Positions 51,501 to 63,153 of a stretch of DNA of 64,000 bases are shown here, piece after piece (positions within the stretch are counted from its first letter, which is position 1; each line of letters starts with the position of its first letter). Source of the stretch: Panorpa germanica (lineage: Eukaryota > Arthropoda > Insecta > Mecoptera > Panorpidae); contig OY783204.1 of the NCBI GenBank assembly GCA_963678705.1, positions 28,158,759 through 28,222,758 on the forward strand, written 5' to 3'. Both the position numbers and the translations under genes were made by a program. The notes under the pieces were generated by a model. That model ran no database searches, was not told the DNA's origin, and worked only from the letters and a program-made list of their open reading frames with translations.

Positions 51501-54500
51501 CGGACATTTTTTTCTAAAATTTTTTTTTGGATTTATTAAAATATTTTGATGCAGTTTTGTTTGTTATAGTTTTAGGTAAAAAACTGCATCATTACATTTC
51601 AAATAACCAGGCGTGGTTGGCTTTTGTGCGACCTTTTTTAATTCCATGGACATTTTTTTCTAATATTTTTTTTTGGATTTTTCAAAATATTTTGATGCAG
51701 TTTTGTTCGTTATAGTTTTAGGTAAAAAACTGCATCATTACATTTCAAATAACCAGGCGTGGTTGGCTTTTGTGCGACCTTTTTTAATTCCATGGACATT
51801 TTTTTCTAAAAATTTTTATTAAATTTTTTAAAATATTTTGATGCAGTTTTGTTCGTTATAGTTTTAGGTAAAAAACTGCATCATTACATTTCAAATAACC
51901 AGGCGCGGTTGGCTTTTGTGCGACCTTTTTTAATTCCATGGACATTTTTTTCTAAAAATTTTTTTTTGATTTTTTAAAATATTTTGATGCAGTTTTGTTC
52001 GTTATAGTTTTAGGTAAAAAACTGCATCATTACATTTCAAATAACCAGGCGTGGTTGGCTTTTGTGCGACTTTTTTAAATTCCATGGACATTTTTTTCTA
52101 AATTTTTTTTTTTTGATTTTTCAAAATATTTTGATGCAGTTTTGTTCGTTATACTTTTAGGTAAAAAACTGCATCATTACATTTCAAATAACCAGGCGTG
52201 GTTGGCTTTTGTGGGACTTTTTTAAATTCCATGGACATTTTTTTCTAAATTTTTTTTTTTTGATTTTTCAAAATATTTTGATGCAGTTTTGTTCGTTATA
52301 CTTTTAGGTAAAAAACTGCATCATTACATTTCAAATAACCAGGCGTGGTTGGCTTTTGTGTGACTTTTTTAAATTCCATGGACATTTTTTTCTAAATTTT
52401 TTTTTTTTGATTTTTCAAAATATTTTGATGCAGTTTTGTTCGTTATAGTTTTAGGTAAAAAACTGCATCATTACATTTCAAATAACCTTGCGTGGTTGGC
52501 TTTTGTGCGACCTTTTTTAATTTCATGGACATTTTTTTAAAAAAGATTAAACCATAAAAAAGGGTAAATATACAAAATGTAATGATGCAGTTTTTTACTT
52601 AAGAGTATAACGAACATAACTGCATCAAAATATTTCAAAAAATCCAAAAAAAATTTTTAGAAAAAAATGTCCATGAAATTAAAAAAGGTCGCACAAAAGC
52701 CAACCACGCCTAGTTATTAAAAATGTAATGATGCAGTTTTTTACTTAAGAGTATAACGAACATAACTGCATCAAAATATTTCAAAAAAATCCAAAAAAAG
52801 TTTTTAGAAAAAAATGTCCATGAAATTAAAAAAGGTCGTACAAAAGCCAACCACGCCTAGTTATTAAAAATGTAATGATGCAGTTTTTTACTTAAGAGTA
52901 TAACGAACATAACTGCATCAAAATATTTCAAAAAATCCAAAAAAAATTTTTAGAAAAAAATGTCCATGAAATTAAAAAAGGTCGCACAAAACCCAACTAC
53001 GACTAGTTATTTAAAATGTAATGATGCAGATTTTTACTTAAGAGTATAACGGACATAACTGCATCAAAATACTTTGAAAAATCTAAAAAAAATTTTTAGA
53101 TAAAAATGTCCATGAAGTTAAAAAAGGTCGCCCAAAACCCAACCACGCCTAGTTATTTAAAATGTAATGATGCAGTTTTTTACTTAAGATTATAAAGAAC
53201 ATAACTGCATCAAAATATTTTGAAGAATCCAAAAAAAATTTTTTAGAAAAAAATGTCCATGAAGTTAAAAAAGGTCGCACAAAACCCAACCACGCCTAAT
53301 TATTTAAAATGTAACGATGCAGTTGTTTACTTAAGAATATAAAGAACATAACTGCATCAAAATATTTCAAAAAATCCAAAAAAAATTTTTAGAAAAAAAT
53401 GTCCATGAAATTAAAAAATGTCGCACAAAAGCCAACCACGCCTAGTTATTAAAAATGTAATGATGCAGTTTTTTACTTAAGAGTATAACGAACATAACTG
53501 CATCAAAATATTTCAAAAAAATCAAAAAAAAATTTTTAGAAAAAAATGTCCATGAAATTAAAAAAGGTCGCATAAAACCCAACTACGCCTAGTTATTTAA
53601 AATGTAATGATGCAGATTTTTACTTAAGAGTATAACGGATATAACTGCATCAAAATATTTTGAAAAATCTAAAAAAAATTTTTAGATAAAAATGTCCATG
53701 AAGTTAAAAAAGGTCGCCCAAAAGCCAACCACGCCTAGTTATTTAAAATGTAACGATGCAGTTTTTTATTTAAGAGTATAAAGAACATAACTGCATCAAA
53801 ATATTTTGAAAAATCTAAAAAAAATTTTTAGATAAAAATGTCCATGAAGTTAAAAAAGGTCGCCCAAAAGCCAACCACGCCTAGTTATTTAAAATGTAAC
53901 GATGCAGTTTTTTATTTAAGAGTATAAAGAACATAACTGCATCAAAATATTTTGAAAAATCTAAAAAAAATTTTTAGATAAAAATGTCCATGAAGTTAAA
54001 AAAGGTCGCCCAAAAGCCAACCACGCCTAGTTATTTAAAATGTAACGATGCAGTTTTTTATTTAAGAGTATAGAGAACATAACTGCATCAAAATATTTTG
54101 AAAAATCTAAAAAAAATTTTTAGATAAAAATGTCCATGAAGTTAAAAAAGGTCGCCCAAAAGCCAACCACGCCTAGTTATTTAAAATGTAACGATGCAGT
54201 TTTTTATTTAAGAGTATAAAGAACATAACTGCATCAAAATATTTTGAAAAATCTAAAAAAAATTTTTAGATAAAAATGTCCATGAAGTTAAAAAAGGTCG
54301 CCCAAAAGCCAACCACGCCTAGTTATTTAAAATGTAATGATGCAGTTTTTTACTTAAGAGTATAACGGATATAACTGCATCAAAATATTTTGAAAAATCT
54401 AAAAAAAATTTTTAGATAAAAATGTCCATGAAATTAAAAAAGGTCGCATAAAACCCAACTACGCCTAGTTATTTAAAATGTAATGATGCAGATTTTTACT

Positions 54501-57500
54501 TAAGAGTATAACGGATATAACTGCATCAAAATATTTTGAAAAATCTAAAAAATATTTTTAGATAAAAATGTCCATGAAGTTAAAAAAGGTCGCACAAAAC
54601 CCAACCACGCCGAGTTATTTAAAATGTAACGATGCAGTTTTTTATTTAAGAATATAAAGAACATAACTGCATCAAAATATTTTGAAAAATCCAAAAAAAA
54701 TTTTTAGAAAAAAATGTCCATGGAATTAAAAAAGGTCGCACAAAACCCAACCACGCCAAGTTATTTAAAATGTAACGATGCAGTTTTTTATTTAAGAATA
54801 TAAAGAACATAACTGCATCAAAATATTTTACAGAATTAATCAATAATCAATCATTCCACATACTTTTCCAATATTTAAATTTTTCTGATTGGCTTCGTTA
54901 TTTAAAACACAAAATATAAGTAGTGAACTTTCTTATAATACAAAACTTTTTTATTTTAATATTCTTGTTCTTATTTATATTACAAAGTTTGAAAAGCTTT
55001 TTCCTAAGGTAATGGGTTTTTCATCTAAGTAATACAAACACATTTCGAACCGGATTGAGAATATTAATATCTGATAGTAATGGTGAAATAGTCAAAGTAA
55101 ATACTCGTATTTATACCAGAACTGTCAAAGATAGGAGAGATTACTTTTTCAGGTATTCAATTGCATCTAGTTAAAATTTATTAAGTAGTGGTTTGGACAA
55201 AACTTAAATTCATGTATTATTTAACGTATTGTTTTATACCTAACATTATGTATTGTTATTTACCGAATTTTAACCTAATTCTTATTGAATAAATCTCAAA
55301 GAGATTATAAATCTTGTACTAATATATTAATTTAATCTTTATTTATAAAAATTCAGCCTGCGTATGTTTGCGTTTGCAATACTCGAAAAATAGTCGGTCG
55401 ATTGACTTGAAAATTCAATTCGTTTCTTTCCAGTTGATCGTCGTTTGTATTTTCATCAGTGTTTGTGTCTTTCATTTACTTTCCCATTCGTTTCACTCAT
55501 TAAAAGTCAGTGGAAGAAAGCTTAAAATGTAGATACGTTATTCATCTAACTAATTGCAGCTTCAGATTTTGATTCACGTTTATAGTTACTTACATAAAAC
55601 GATTTAAACATAAGAAAACATGTTTTTTGTTGATAATATCGTATCGATACCTGCTGTATAGTATCGCCATCTATATTGCGAATCAAAAATGGCCAAGTAT
55701 CGTTTCACTTTAATATAAAATTATTGAAAAAATCACATTACCGATGAAAACGCAACGCAACCGTCAAATCCGCGTTTGCTAAATACCGGCAACAAATTCA
55801 GAAATGACGGCGTTCGTATAGACAGCCGTGTAGACTGTTAACATATGTTAAAAGAAAGTATGTGAACCTAGGAAGCCATTCAAACCATAAAAACAAACAT
55901 GACGAATTTTTAAATTTGTTTCTACCAACAAGCAGTTATCAGCCCTCGGACTTTAAGTTGTGTACACCTGTTATAAACATTACGGCTCATTTTTTCTAAT
56001 ACGTTGCTAATCTAGTCGTGCTGATATTCCTTAAAACACCTACTACGATATTCGATTTATCCCTAAACAAATAACTCTTCACGAATTGTAGTAGTCGACT
56101 TGAACAAATTATTATTCATATGTTTCATATATCGTACTAAAGTTGAAACGCGCGCACGCATACACACGCAAACGCATAATATCTGATTGCAGTAACGCAT
56201 TTAATAATAAAACATCGCGATAGAAGAGAAGAGGACTCGTTCATATCTCGGAAACATATTTATAGGATTTGGAATCATGTAATACCAGGATTATTAGGAT
56301 AACATTGGACAGGATTTTTGAAATTTAACTGGAGAACTGGATTAACGGAAATAATGGAACGGAACTTAATTGTATTGATCTTCTTTATGGTGTGTTTGGG
56401 GTTAGTAATTTGTCAGATAGATACAGAAATACCTGATGACACCTGCGGAGCTGATATGGATCAGCCCTGCTGTGTGACTAATGTAGCAGCTCGACGAAAG
56501 CATCGAGTTATTAGAGATAAAGCCGGACACCCCATGTCATCCATATATATCGCGAAACGAGGAACCGAAGATGTCTCGTGTGCGTGTCGGTGCGCCGTGG
56601 TTACCGCTAATAGCAAATGCCCTTCAGGCATGGGTGCTACAAGTACATCTGCACCTTCAGAAGGAGAAGGAGAAGGAGGCGGCCCTGGAGGAGCGGGTGG
56701 ATCACAATCTCAGGCATCACAAATCTCAATAAATTTCCTGCTAATTCCCTTAACAACTGCAATTTACAAGGCATGTGTTTAGGAAATACGAAAAACTAAA
56801 TAATTTTGAAATAATAAATTCCCCGGTCCAAGAAAATAGCTACAACGGTGTTCACTCAAGCCTTCAGATACAATTATAGAACGTAATTATAAAACTATTA
56901 AAAATTAAAAACAAAAACACTATTATATTAGTAAATAAAATGTAATTTTTAACCATTGATTTAGATTTGAATAAATTTAATGTTTTTTATAATGTATTTG
57001 TATATCATTCAGCAAAATAGTATTTAAATAAGGAATTAATTAATAAAATAATGTTCTTTAATTAATGAATTTTAAATAGGTAACAAAGCAGCAACCTACA
57101 AAAGTAAAAGAGCTTTATTAATTTGTTTTACTTAAATGTATATAATTATATTTCTAAGTAAGTAATTTTATTGTAATGTGTTAGAACTAAAATTATAATT
57201 AATATATAATTATCTGCCGTGTATATTAGTATACAAATACTAATTCCAACGTGCCTTTTATTAAAAAATAATTAAATAATTTCCTAAATTACATCTAAAG
57301 AAACAACACACGAAACAAAACAATGATATAACCTTAAATCGTTATAAAAATTAAACTAAAACTTAAATTTGAGTAATAGTTTGTACTTAATATATGGAAT
57401 TACTTTTTTTGCAAATATGACAATATAGAAATACCCCGCTAAATACATTTAGAAATATTTAAGCTTTATTTAACGTAAGCTCATACTGTTACGTTATATA

Positions 57501-60500
57501 AAGTTTATCTTTTGACATAAATTTACGTTTTCTGATGTTAATAAACATTTTTATGTAAGATTATATAATGTTACACAAAGGCGGCCTTAGCGATTGCGAG
57601 GCCCCGGACTGCAGAACTTTGCAAGACCCCGGGGTGACATCTTTGCGAGGCACTTGTTCTTTATATAATTTGTAAATTGTAAGTAAGTATTTTTGATGAT
57701 AATTGACGAGAAATAAAATTTTATATTGGAAGATTTATAAAAGTAAACAAGCACAAAGACGACAAATATTAATGATGATAAACTAAGGCACATGAATGCC
57801 TTAAAAGATATACGCAGTGATTCTAGTGGGATTTCTAAAGAGCGAGGCGCGAGATTCATATACTTATATGGTAATGAAGTTTTCTACTTGGGTTGTTGCG
57901 CGAGAATGCGAGGCCCCTACAACAGCGAGGTTGCCCTGCTTGTCACCCCCTAAGGCTGCCTCTGATGTTACATATTGAATTAATATATTAGTACATGATT
58001 TCTAATATCTTTTGCATTTATTTAATGATAATGTAACAAAACGTAACGTTAGAGATAAAATATTACGTTAAATAATACATGAGTTTTCGTTTTGTGTTAC
58101 GAGGTAAGTTATAAAACAGCAGTGTCGTAAGTCTAGACAAAAAAGGTGCTTACTTTAATGTTATGTACAATTTTAGAGAGAGAGAGTTAACAAAATGTGA
58201 GTTGCGAAGCTGGAGGCTAAATCAACGTGACCTACAAGATGTCCTTTCATAATGTATTCTTCGTATTTCAGGATTATGGTTTATGGCAACTGGTTTCCTT
58301 TTGGTTTGGACATTAACAAATCACCTAACTATGAGATTATCTACGCGGCACAGATTTGGATTACGATTCCAGGATGCTGCATGTACATACCGTTCAGCAA
58401 TCTTCTGGCTACGTACATGATCTTTGGAATTGCCCAGCTTAAGATACTAAACCTTTATTTAACTAATCTTAAAGAAGGTGACGGAACGACCAATGAGACT
58501 GTGACAAACAGACTGAAGGATTGTGTTAGAACGCATCAAAAAATTAACAAGTAAGATAAATCAAATTAAATTATTGATTCAAACCAGATTATACCAAGCA
58601 AATATTTTCACTGTGCCATCATATTGAAGATAATATATGAAGATGTTGAGTTTCTCGCCTATAAATGGCGAAACTACTGAAGATAAAGTTGATGTGAACT
58701 ATAATTGAAGTGCAATGATGTAGAAACGTCACAAAACAGGACACTTCACTAAATTGTTTACTGGGTTACTTTTGTAATTAGTGATCAACATGTAGAATCA
58801 ACACTGAAAGCTATAAAGTGGCGCAAAAGCTAGTAAATAAACTTTTTTGACCTATTTTGGGTGTGCAGATTTCGAATATTTACTTTATTAGCATCATTTC
58901 TGATGATTCAGCCTAGAAAAATGCGGTTTTTGGCAATATCTTCCAACCAGTGGGCCTTAAGAGAAAAACAGTTATTTTCAATCTGATAGACAACTCAATT
59001 TCCTATAATTTATGCATACAACATTTTTCTGTATATCTGATAAATATTGAGTTGCACCGCTGAAGGTAGAGTACTTCACTGAAAATTAGCGCAAGGCATT
59101 GAACATATTTCTATTGTAACATATAGACATATCATGTAAAAGAATTTTAAAGGAAAAGAATTGTTAAAACCTGCAGCTTTCATTTATATATTCTTTAGAT
59201 AAACGGTTTCAGAATATGAGAAAAGTTGTAAGCTTCGCTGTTCGTTGTTGAAGATCATCCTTTGTTTTGAATGAAGATGCAGATATACCATAAAATGTTT
59301 TATGGGGAAATTTCAGGGAATAGAGTCCTCAAGGAGATTGATAAAAACAATTTTTAAATTAAGATCTACTGGTAAGAAGATATTATAAAAAGTAAACAAC
59401 ATTAACGCCATTTCGTAGAAGCCGGATTCATAAATCATCAAAATTGAAGCTATTAAACAAAATGTTTGGCACAATAACAACCAAATTAGTTAAAAAGGTT
59501 GGTTTAATAGTTTTTTCGCCAATTTACTGACACATTTATTTGGAGACACATTTCTGGATACTTATTTCTAGACTGTTAATGGCGTTAAATTTTCAGATAC
59601 GTGTACGATATGAACAGCCTTGTTTCAAACGTTATGTTCTCAGAATTCTTATCATTTACAGTCATGTTGTGTGCGTTATTATTCCTTCTAAATATAGTAA
59701 GTAATATGTGTTATCTAATAATCTCCTATTTTGTAATTAGGTAAGACTAACATGTTTCATTTCAATTTGCAGGTAACTGTTTTTACGCAGGTGTTGATTG
59801 TTTTCTCGTATATCTTTATGATAATGGTACAAGTCTTTACCTTTTACTGGCACGCAAATGAGCTTACTTTGGAGGTAAGATTACAGAAGAAAATCGTCAA
59901 GAAAGGAAAATGCTTTTCTTTAGAAAAAATGATTATTTTATAGAAAAAAATTATCATAAAAGCCAGAAAAGCGTAGGTGTTTCAAATTTAATGAAATAGT
60001 TTATTATTTTAACGTATAGCCGACATAACTTCATTAATGGAATCATTTTACTTTGAGTTCTAATATGCAATTAATGTAAAAAAGTTAAATTTTTTTTTTT
60101 CAAGGTCACCAAAATCGTTTTCTTGCAAATATCTCGTTTCACATGCGTCATATGTCATAAGAGGTTATTATAAAATATGTAGATCATAAAATTCTCTACG
60201 AATTTGATCTCTTGCGCTTTTTTCGAATGATCAACCGTTCTCGAGGTACAACGCACATTACATGAGACCTTTTAGCAGTCTTCAAAACGTTAAAATAATG
60301 GTTTATACATATTCTATTATATTTTAGAAATTAAAATGAATATACGTAACACTGTTTTCGCAAAGTGATTTAGAGAGACATTTCTGTAGTATATAATAAA
60401 TAACATAGTAACTTAAATTCATTATAAGATTAAAAGGGTCGATTTTTAGAGTGCGAGAGCCATCTGGCGTTAATTTGTTTCGTTTATATCAGGGATGGCG

Positions 60501-61296
60501 ATACTATGGCACGTTTGAAAATTCTGCCGGTACGCCAATCGTTTCGAGTTAAAACCAAGTTCTCATGATTCAAGTTTAGATAATAAACAAAATGAATAAC
60601 AGATATAGAATCTACAAAAGTTTGATGCATCCGTCATTTGCTAACTAGTATATGACGTTTATTTTTAGGTTATAATTCACAAATATCTGCTTTCTAGGAG
60701 CTGAAATTGTTGATCAGCAACAACTGGTTTAAGACATACGGTTCGTCTGTTGAATCAACTAAACTTGAATCGTGATAACGCGGTTTAATTTTAATTGATT
60801 TGTTCTTTACAAAATTGTGACCCGAAGCTTTTGCGCTTGTCCTCCACTTATTTTGGCTCTAAAAGTAAGGTTCGCCGTCCGTGATTTATAAGAAGTATAT
60901 GTTTTTGTACAAGCTAGCAATAAATTTGATTTATTGCCCAACATTTTGACAAATGACTTTCAATAATGCCCTCAGAGTCTTGCTGTTGCAACGGCTGCCT
61001 ACTCCAGCCCTTGGTACGACTTTAGCGCCTCTGCAAAGCTCACGATGCAGGTGATTTACAAAACATTTAATTGTTTTCTTTAATGTTTATCTCTAATACA
61101 TAATTTCATATCATAGTCTACTACTAATATTGATTTTGTGCTGAGTTTCATTTATTTTTAGATTCTAATGATGAGAGCCCAGCGTCCTCTGTTCATCACT
61201 GTTGGAAACGTCTACCCCATGGGTCTAGAGAAGTTCCAGACGATTTTAAACACAGCATACTCTTATTTTACTGTGCTACCAAGAGTTTACGTATAA
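48588..61296 (+). CDS. Insect odorant receptor (7tm_6 family) with a 9.2-kb first intron
   Basis: Six exons, 48588-49033, 58272-58550, 59597-59696, 59773-59874, 60976-61050 and 61162-61296, give 378 aa, a normal odorant-receptor length. Several hydrophobic segments are present. The second exon begins HRIMVYGNWFPFGLDINKSP across the junction, the usual WYPFD-like stretch after the second membrane segment. The final exon reads ILMMRAQRPLFITVGNVYPM ... AYSYFTVLPRVYV, the conserved C-terminal signature of this family. These receptors pair with the co-receptor Orco to form odour-gated cation channels in sensory neurons; the ligand cannot be inferred. Exon 1 ends with two bases of an Arg codon completed by exon 2, so the very long intron is supported by phase and homology only. 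The intron holds a satellite, a nested gene and a MITE. Confidence 0.85.
50038..52540 (+). repeat. 146-bp satellite array, left arm (about 17 units)
   Basis: Tandem units with a period of 146 bp. TGATGCAG starts at 50090, 50235, 50381, 50527, 50673, 50819 and on to 52426. Each unit contains TGATGCAGTTTT and, about 30 bp later, AAAAACTGCATCA (a short hairpin), then GCGTGGTTGGCTTTTGTG, CGACCTTTTTTAATTCC and a T-rich tract of variable length. Units are highly similar. Units after the first carry the ATAGTTTTAGG variant, while the first carries ATACTCTTAAG. Confidence 0.95.
52576..54835 (-). repeat. 146-bp satellite array, right arm (about 16 units, inverted)
   Basis: The same monomer in reverse orientation, separated from the left arm by about 35 bp of unrelated AT-rich sequence. 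CTGCATCA recurs every ~146 bp from about 52619 to 54813. Nearly all units carry the complement of the ATACTCTTAAG variant (or an ATTCTTAAAT-like derivative), unlike the interior of the left arm. Runs of almost identical neighbours at 53720-54330 show recent local amplification. Confidence 0.95.
55341..55415 (+). repeat. Dispersed repeat fragment, matches 4791-4866
   Basis: Shares TTCAGCCTGCGTATGTTTG, ACTCGAAAA and GGTCGATTGACTTGAAA with 4791-4866 in the same orientation. It is too short and diverged to classify. Confidence 0.6.
56354..56782 (+). CDS. Small secreted Cys-rich protein, probably GPI-anchored, nested in receptor intron
   Basis: A single open frame of 142 aa lies in intron 1 of the odorant receptor, on the same strand. 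I start at the ATG at 56354 (MERNLIVLIFFMVCLGLVIC), which begins a strong signal peptide. The mature part has a cysteine pattern C..CC (DTCGADMDQPCC), CxCxC (SCACRC), then KCPSG. A Ser/Glu/Gly-rich spacer (EGEGEGGGPGGAGGS) follows, and a hydrophobic C-terminus (INFLLIPLTTAIYKAC) with no charged end suits a GPI-attachment signal. Local base composition is richer in GC than the surrounding intron, as expected for a real exon. I do not recognise the family. It is probably a single coding exon with 5' leader from about 56220; further exons cannot be excluded. Confidence 0.65.
   Translation: MERNLIVLIFFMVCLGLVICQIDTEIPDDTCGADMDQPCCVTNVAARRKHRVIRDKAGHPMSSIYIAKRGTEDVSCACRCAVVTANSKCPSGMGATSTSAPSEGEGEGGGPGGAGGSQSQASQISINFLLIPLTTAIYKACV
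57576..57964. mobile_element. 389-bp hAT-type MITE with 8-bp target duplication
   Basis: Imperfect terminal inverted repeats: CAAAGGCGGCCTTAG at the left and CTAAGGCTGCCTCTG at the right. ATGTTACA at 57568-57575 is repeated exactly at 57965-57972, the 8-bp duplication typical of hAT transposons. The element is GC-rich at both ends and has no transposase. It lies about 300 bp upstream of receptor exon 2. Confidence 0.85.
58640..58765 (-). mobile_element. CCCAGTAAACA-TIR element, truncated copy in receptor intron 2
   Basis: Matches the 3' half of the elements at 62302-62550 and 63154-63402, including AAGATAAAGTTGATG, GAACTATAATTGAAGTG and GAAACGTCACAAAA, and ends TGTTTACTGGG. The other terminus is missing or degraded. 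Confidence 0.7.
60490..60883. mobile_element. Degenerate hAT-like MITE in receptor intron 4
   Basis: The left end CAGGGATGGCGA resembles the complement of the right end TTCGCCGTCCGTG. Internal arms share GATTCAAGTTTAG with CTAAACTTGAATC. The candidate 8-bp flanks (GTTTATAT and ATTTATAA) match only partly, so the boundaries are uncertain. No coding capacity. Confidence 0.45.
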
Positions 61297-61677
61297 AACA
61301 CGAAATATTGTATGTGTTGTAGAGTAGGGTTACCAATTGTCTTCACTGGACACTTGTCAAAACACTAGAAATAAATCTGGGAGAGATAGACACGAAAATC
61401 TCTTGACAAATTAAAAATAAAATAGTAGAACTATCATAAGTATGAAGAAAGGACAATGCACGGTCTTCTGGATCTTAAGGCCTAAGACATAGGACACATG
61501 TCTACTTAAATTGACAGGCGCACAAAAGCACGTTTTGTCTGCTGCACCACTGTTGAAATTGTATTCAATGTTAAATAATAAAAAGATATCTTTTAGTCCT
61601 GATTTCTTTTTTAATTACTAAATTAATTTAACGACACCTATTTTCTATGCTGAGAGCTCCACCGCTGTCTAATAAGT
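61297..61677. other. 3' flank of the odorant receptor gene
   Basis: Holds the receptor 3' UTR. AATAATAAAAAG near 61576 could serve as poly(A) signal. A short piece at about 61620-61670 (TTTAACGACACC ... CTATGCTGAG) resembles the antisense 3' end of the SINE family, as at 23758. Confidence 0.45.
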
Positions 61678-61685
61678 ATAATGTA

Positions 61686-62285
61686 CAGGGTACCCTCACT
61701 TAGTGTACAATTCTTCAATGTCGCTTATGGCGCCCTCCGTCCGCCATTGTTGGGTTAGTGAACTAAGATGCTCGGCGATTCAATGTCGCTTTAGGCGCCA
61801 TAAGTCGCCATTATTGGGTTAGTGAACTAAGATGCTCGGCGACTCAACATTTGAAGGGAATGAAGGGTGAAGGGAGTGCACTTAACTAAAGTTCAGTGCA
61901 GTTCAGTGATACCACATATTAAAACATAATATTTTTGTATAGTACTAAACAAATGCAAATAATTGTGTACACAGTGATACAAAGCATAACACAAAATAAA
62001 ACTACAATAATAATATATATTTATGTATATATATAAATATTATGTTTTAATATGTGGGGTATCACTGAACTGCACTGAACTTTAGTTAAGTGCACTCCCT
62101 TCACCCTTCATTCCCTTCAAATGTTGAGTCGCCGAGCATCTTAGTTCACTAACCCAATAATGGCGACTTATGGCGCCTAAAGCGACATTGAATCGCCGAG
62201 CATCTTAGTTCACTAACCCAACAATGGCGGACGGAGGGCGCCATAAGCGACATTGAAGAATTGTACACTAAGTGAGGGTACCCTG
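61686..62285. mobile_element. 600-bp hAT-type element with ~245-bp terminal inverted repeats
   Basis: Left arm 61686-61935 and right arm about 62035-62285 are near-perfect reverse complements. They begin CAGGGTACCCTCACTTAGTG and end with its complement. ATAATGTA at 61678-61685 is repeated exactly at 62286-62293, an 8-bp hAT-type duplication. Each arm contains an internal direct duplication of GGGTTAGTGAACTAAGATGC with GCTCGGCGA. The spacer is about 100 bp of AT-rich DNA. With no transposase it is a foldback-like MITE, and near-identical arms suggest a young copy. Confidence 0.92.
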
Positions 62286-62301
62286 ATAATGTACGTGTTT
62301 A

Positions 62302-62550
62302 CCCAGTAAACAATTGGTAAAGTGTCCCTTTTTGTGACGTTTCTATCACTATTTCACTTCAATTATAGTTCGCAACAACTTTATCTTCATTTGTATTCCG
62401 ACAGGTGGAGTGGTTCCGTCATCTGTAGCCGATAAAATAGACATTTCATATGAACGATTGTGAGAAACTGAACTATAAATGACTCTTTTATGACAAAATA
62501 ATCATACGCATCTCCAATATGATGTCAAAGTGACTCCAAAATGTTTACTG
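62302..62550 (+). mobile_element. CCCAGTAAACA-TIR MITE, copy 1
   Basis: About 249 bp with terminal inverted repeats CCCAGTAAACA and TGTTTACTGGG. The interior contains GTGACGTTTCTATCACTATT and CATTTCATATGAACGATTGT. The same sequence lies in reverse orientation at 63154-63402. It starts 9 bp after the target duplication of the hAT element. Confidence 0.85.
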
Positions 62551-63153
62551 GGTGTGTAAGAACATTACTAAATACCGGGATAACTCATAAATAATCTTGC
62601 GTGCGTTTTTTCTAATCTAGAAGAAAACAAACGGTCTCTGATTTGGTTTTGTTTTGTTTTTTAAATAATGAATTCAGAATGATGTGTAGACAGCTATGAA
62701 TTATCTCCTGAAGACGAAACGTATTTATCTTGGAAAATATGAAATAAATCAAAAAAGAAAAAAACCTGCACGACCAGAGAAAAAGAAAAACAAAAGAAAA
62801 ATATTTAGAGATAAAATTACCCAACCCCAAACTAGAACTATAAAATATAAATAATGTAAGAATGGAAATATGTAATAAACGAAAACAGTTCAACAGTAAG
62901 GACCGTTACATAACCATTGTAATGTATGTAACAATTATTTATCGGAATTTAAAAATTAACTATTATCCGCAAAACGTAGTTACATTTACTTGTTCTTTAT
63001 GAAATGTAAAACTTTTACGATTTACATAAAAAAATTATGGAAACATAAAAATTACATAAAACTTTTATGCGTTAATTGAATACACTTGCATTAGTAAACG
63101 ATTTTATTTGTATTTTATATTTAATTAATGATGTTAAAAAAAAAAGAAAATAT

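Noticed and set aside
50653-51715. Open frames of 60-100 codons repeating FDAVLF.IVLGKKLHHYISN-type peptides
   Set aside because: They are translations of the 146-bp satellite. The period is not a multiple of three, so the peptide repeats only where indels shift the frame.
50038-54835. Regularly spaced repeats suggesting a CRISPR array
   Set aside because: The whole 146-bp unit is repeated with no unique spacers, and the context is eukaryotic.
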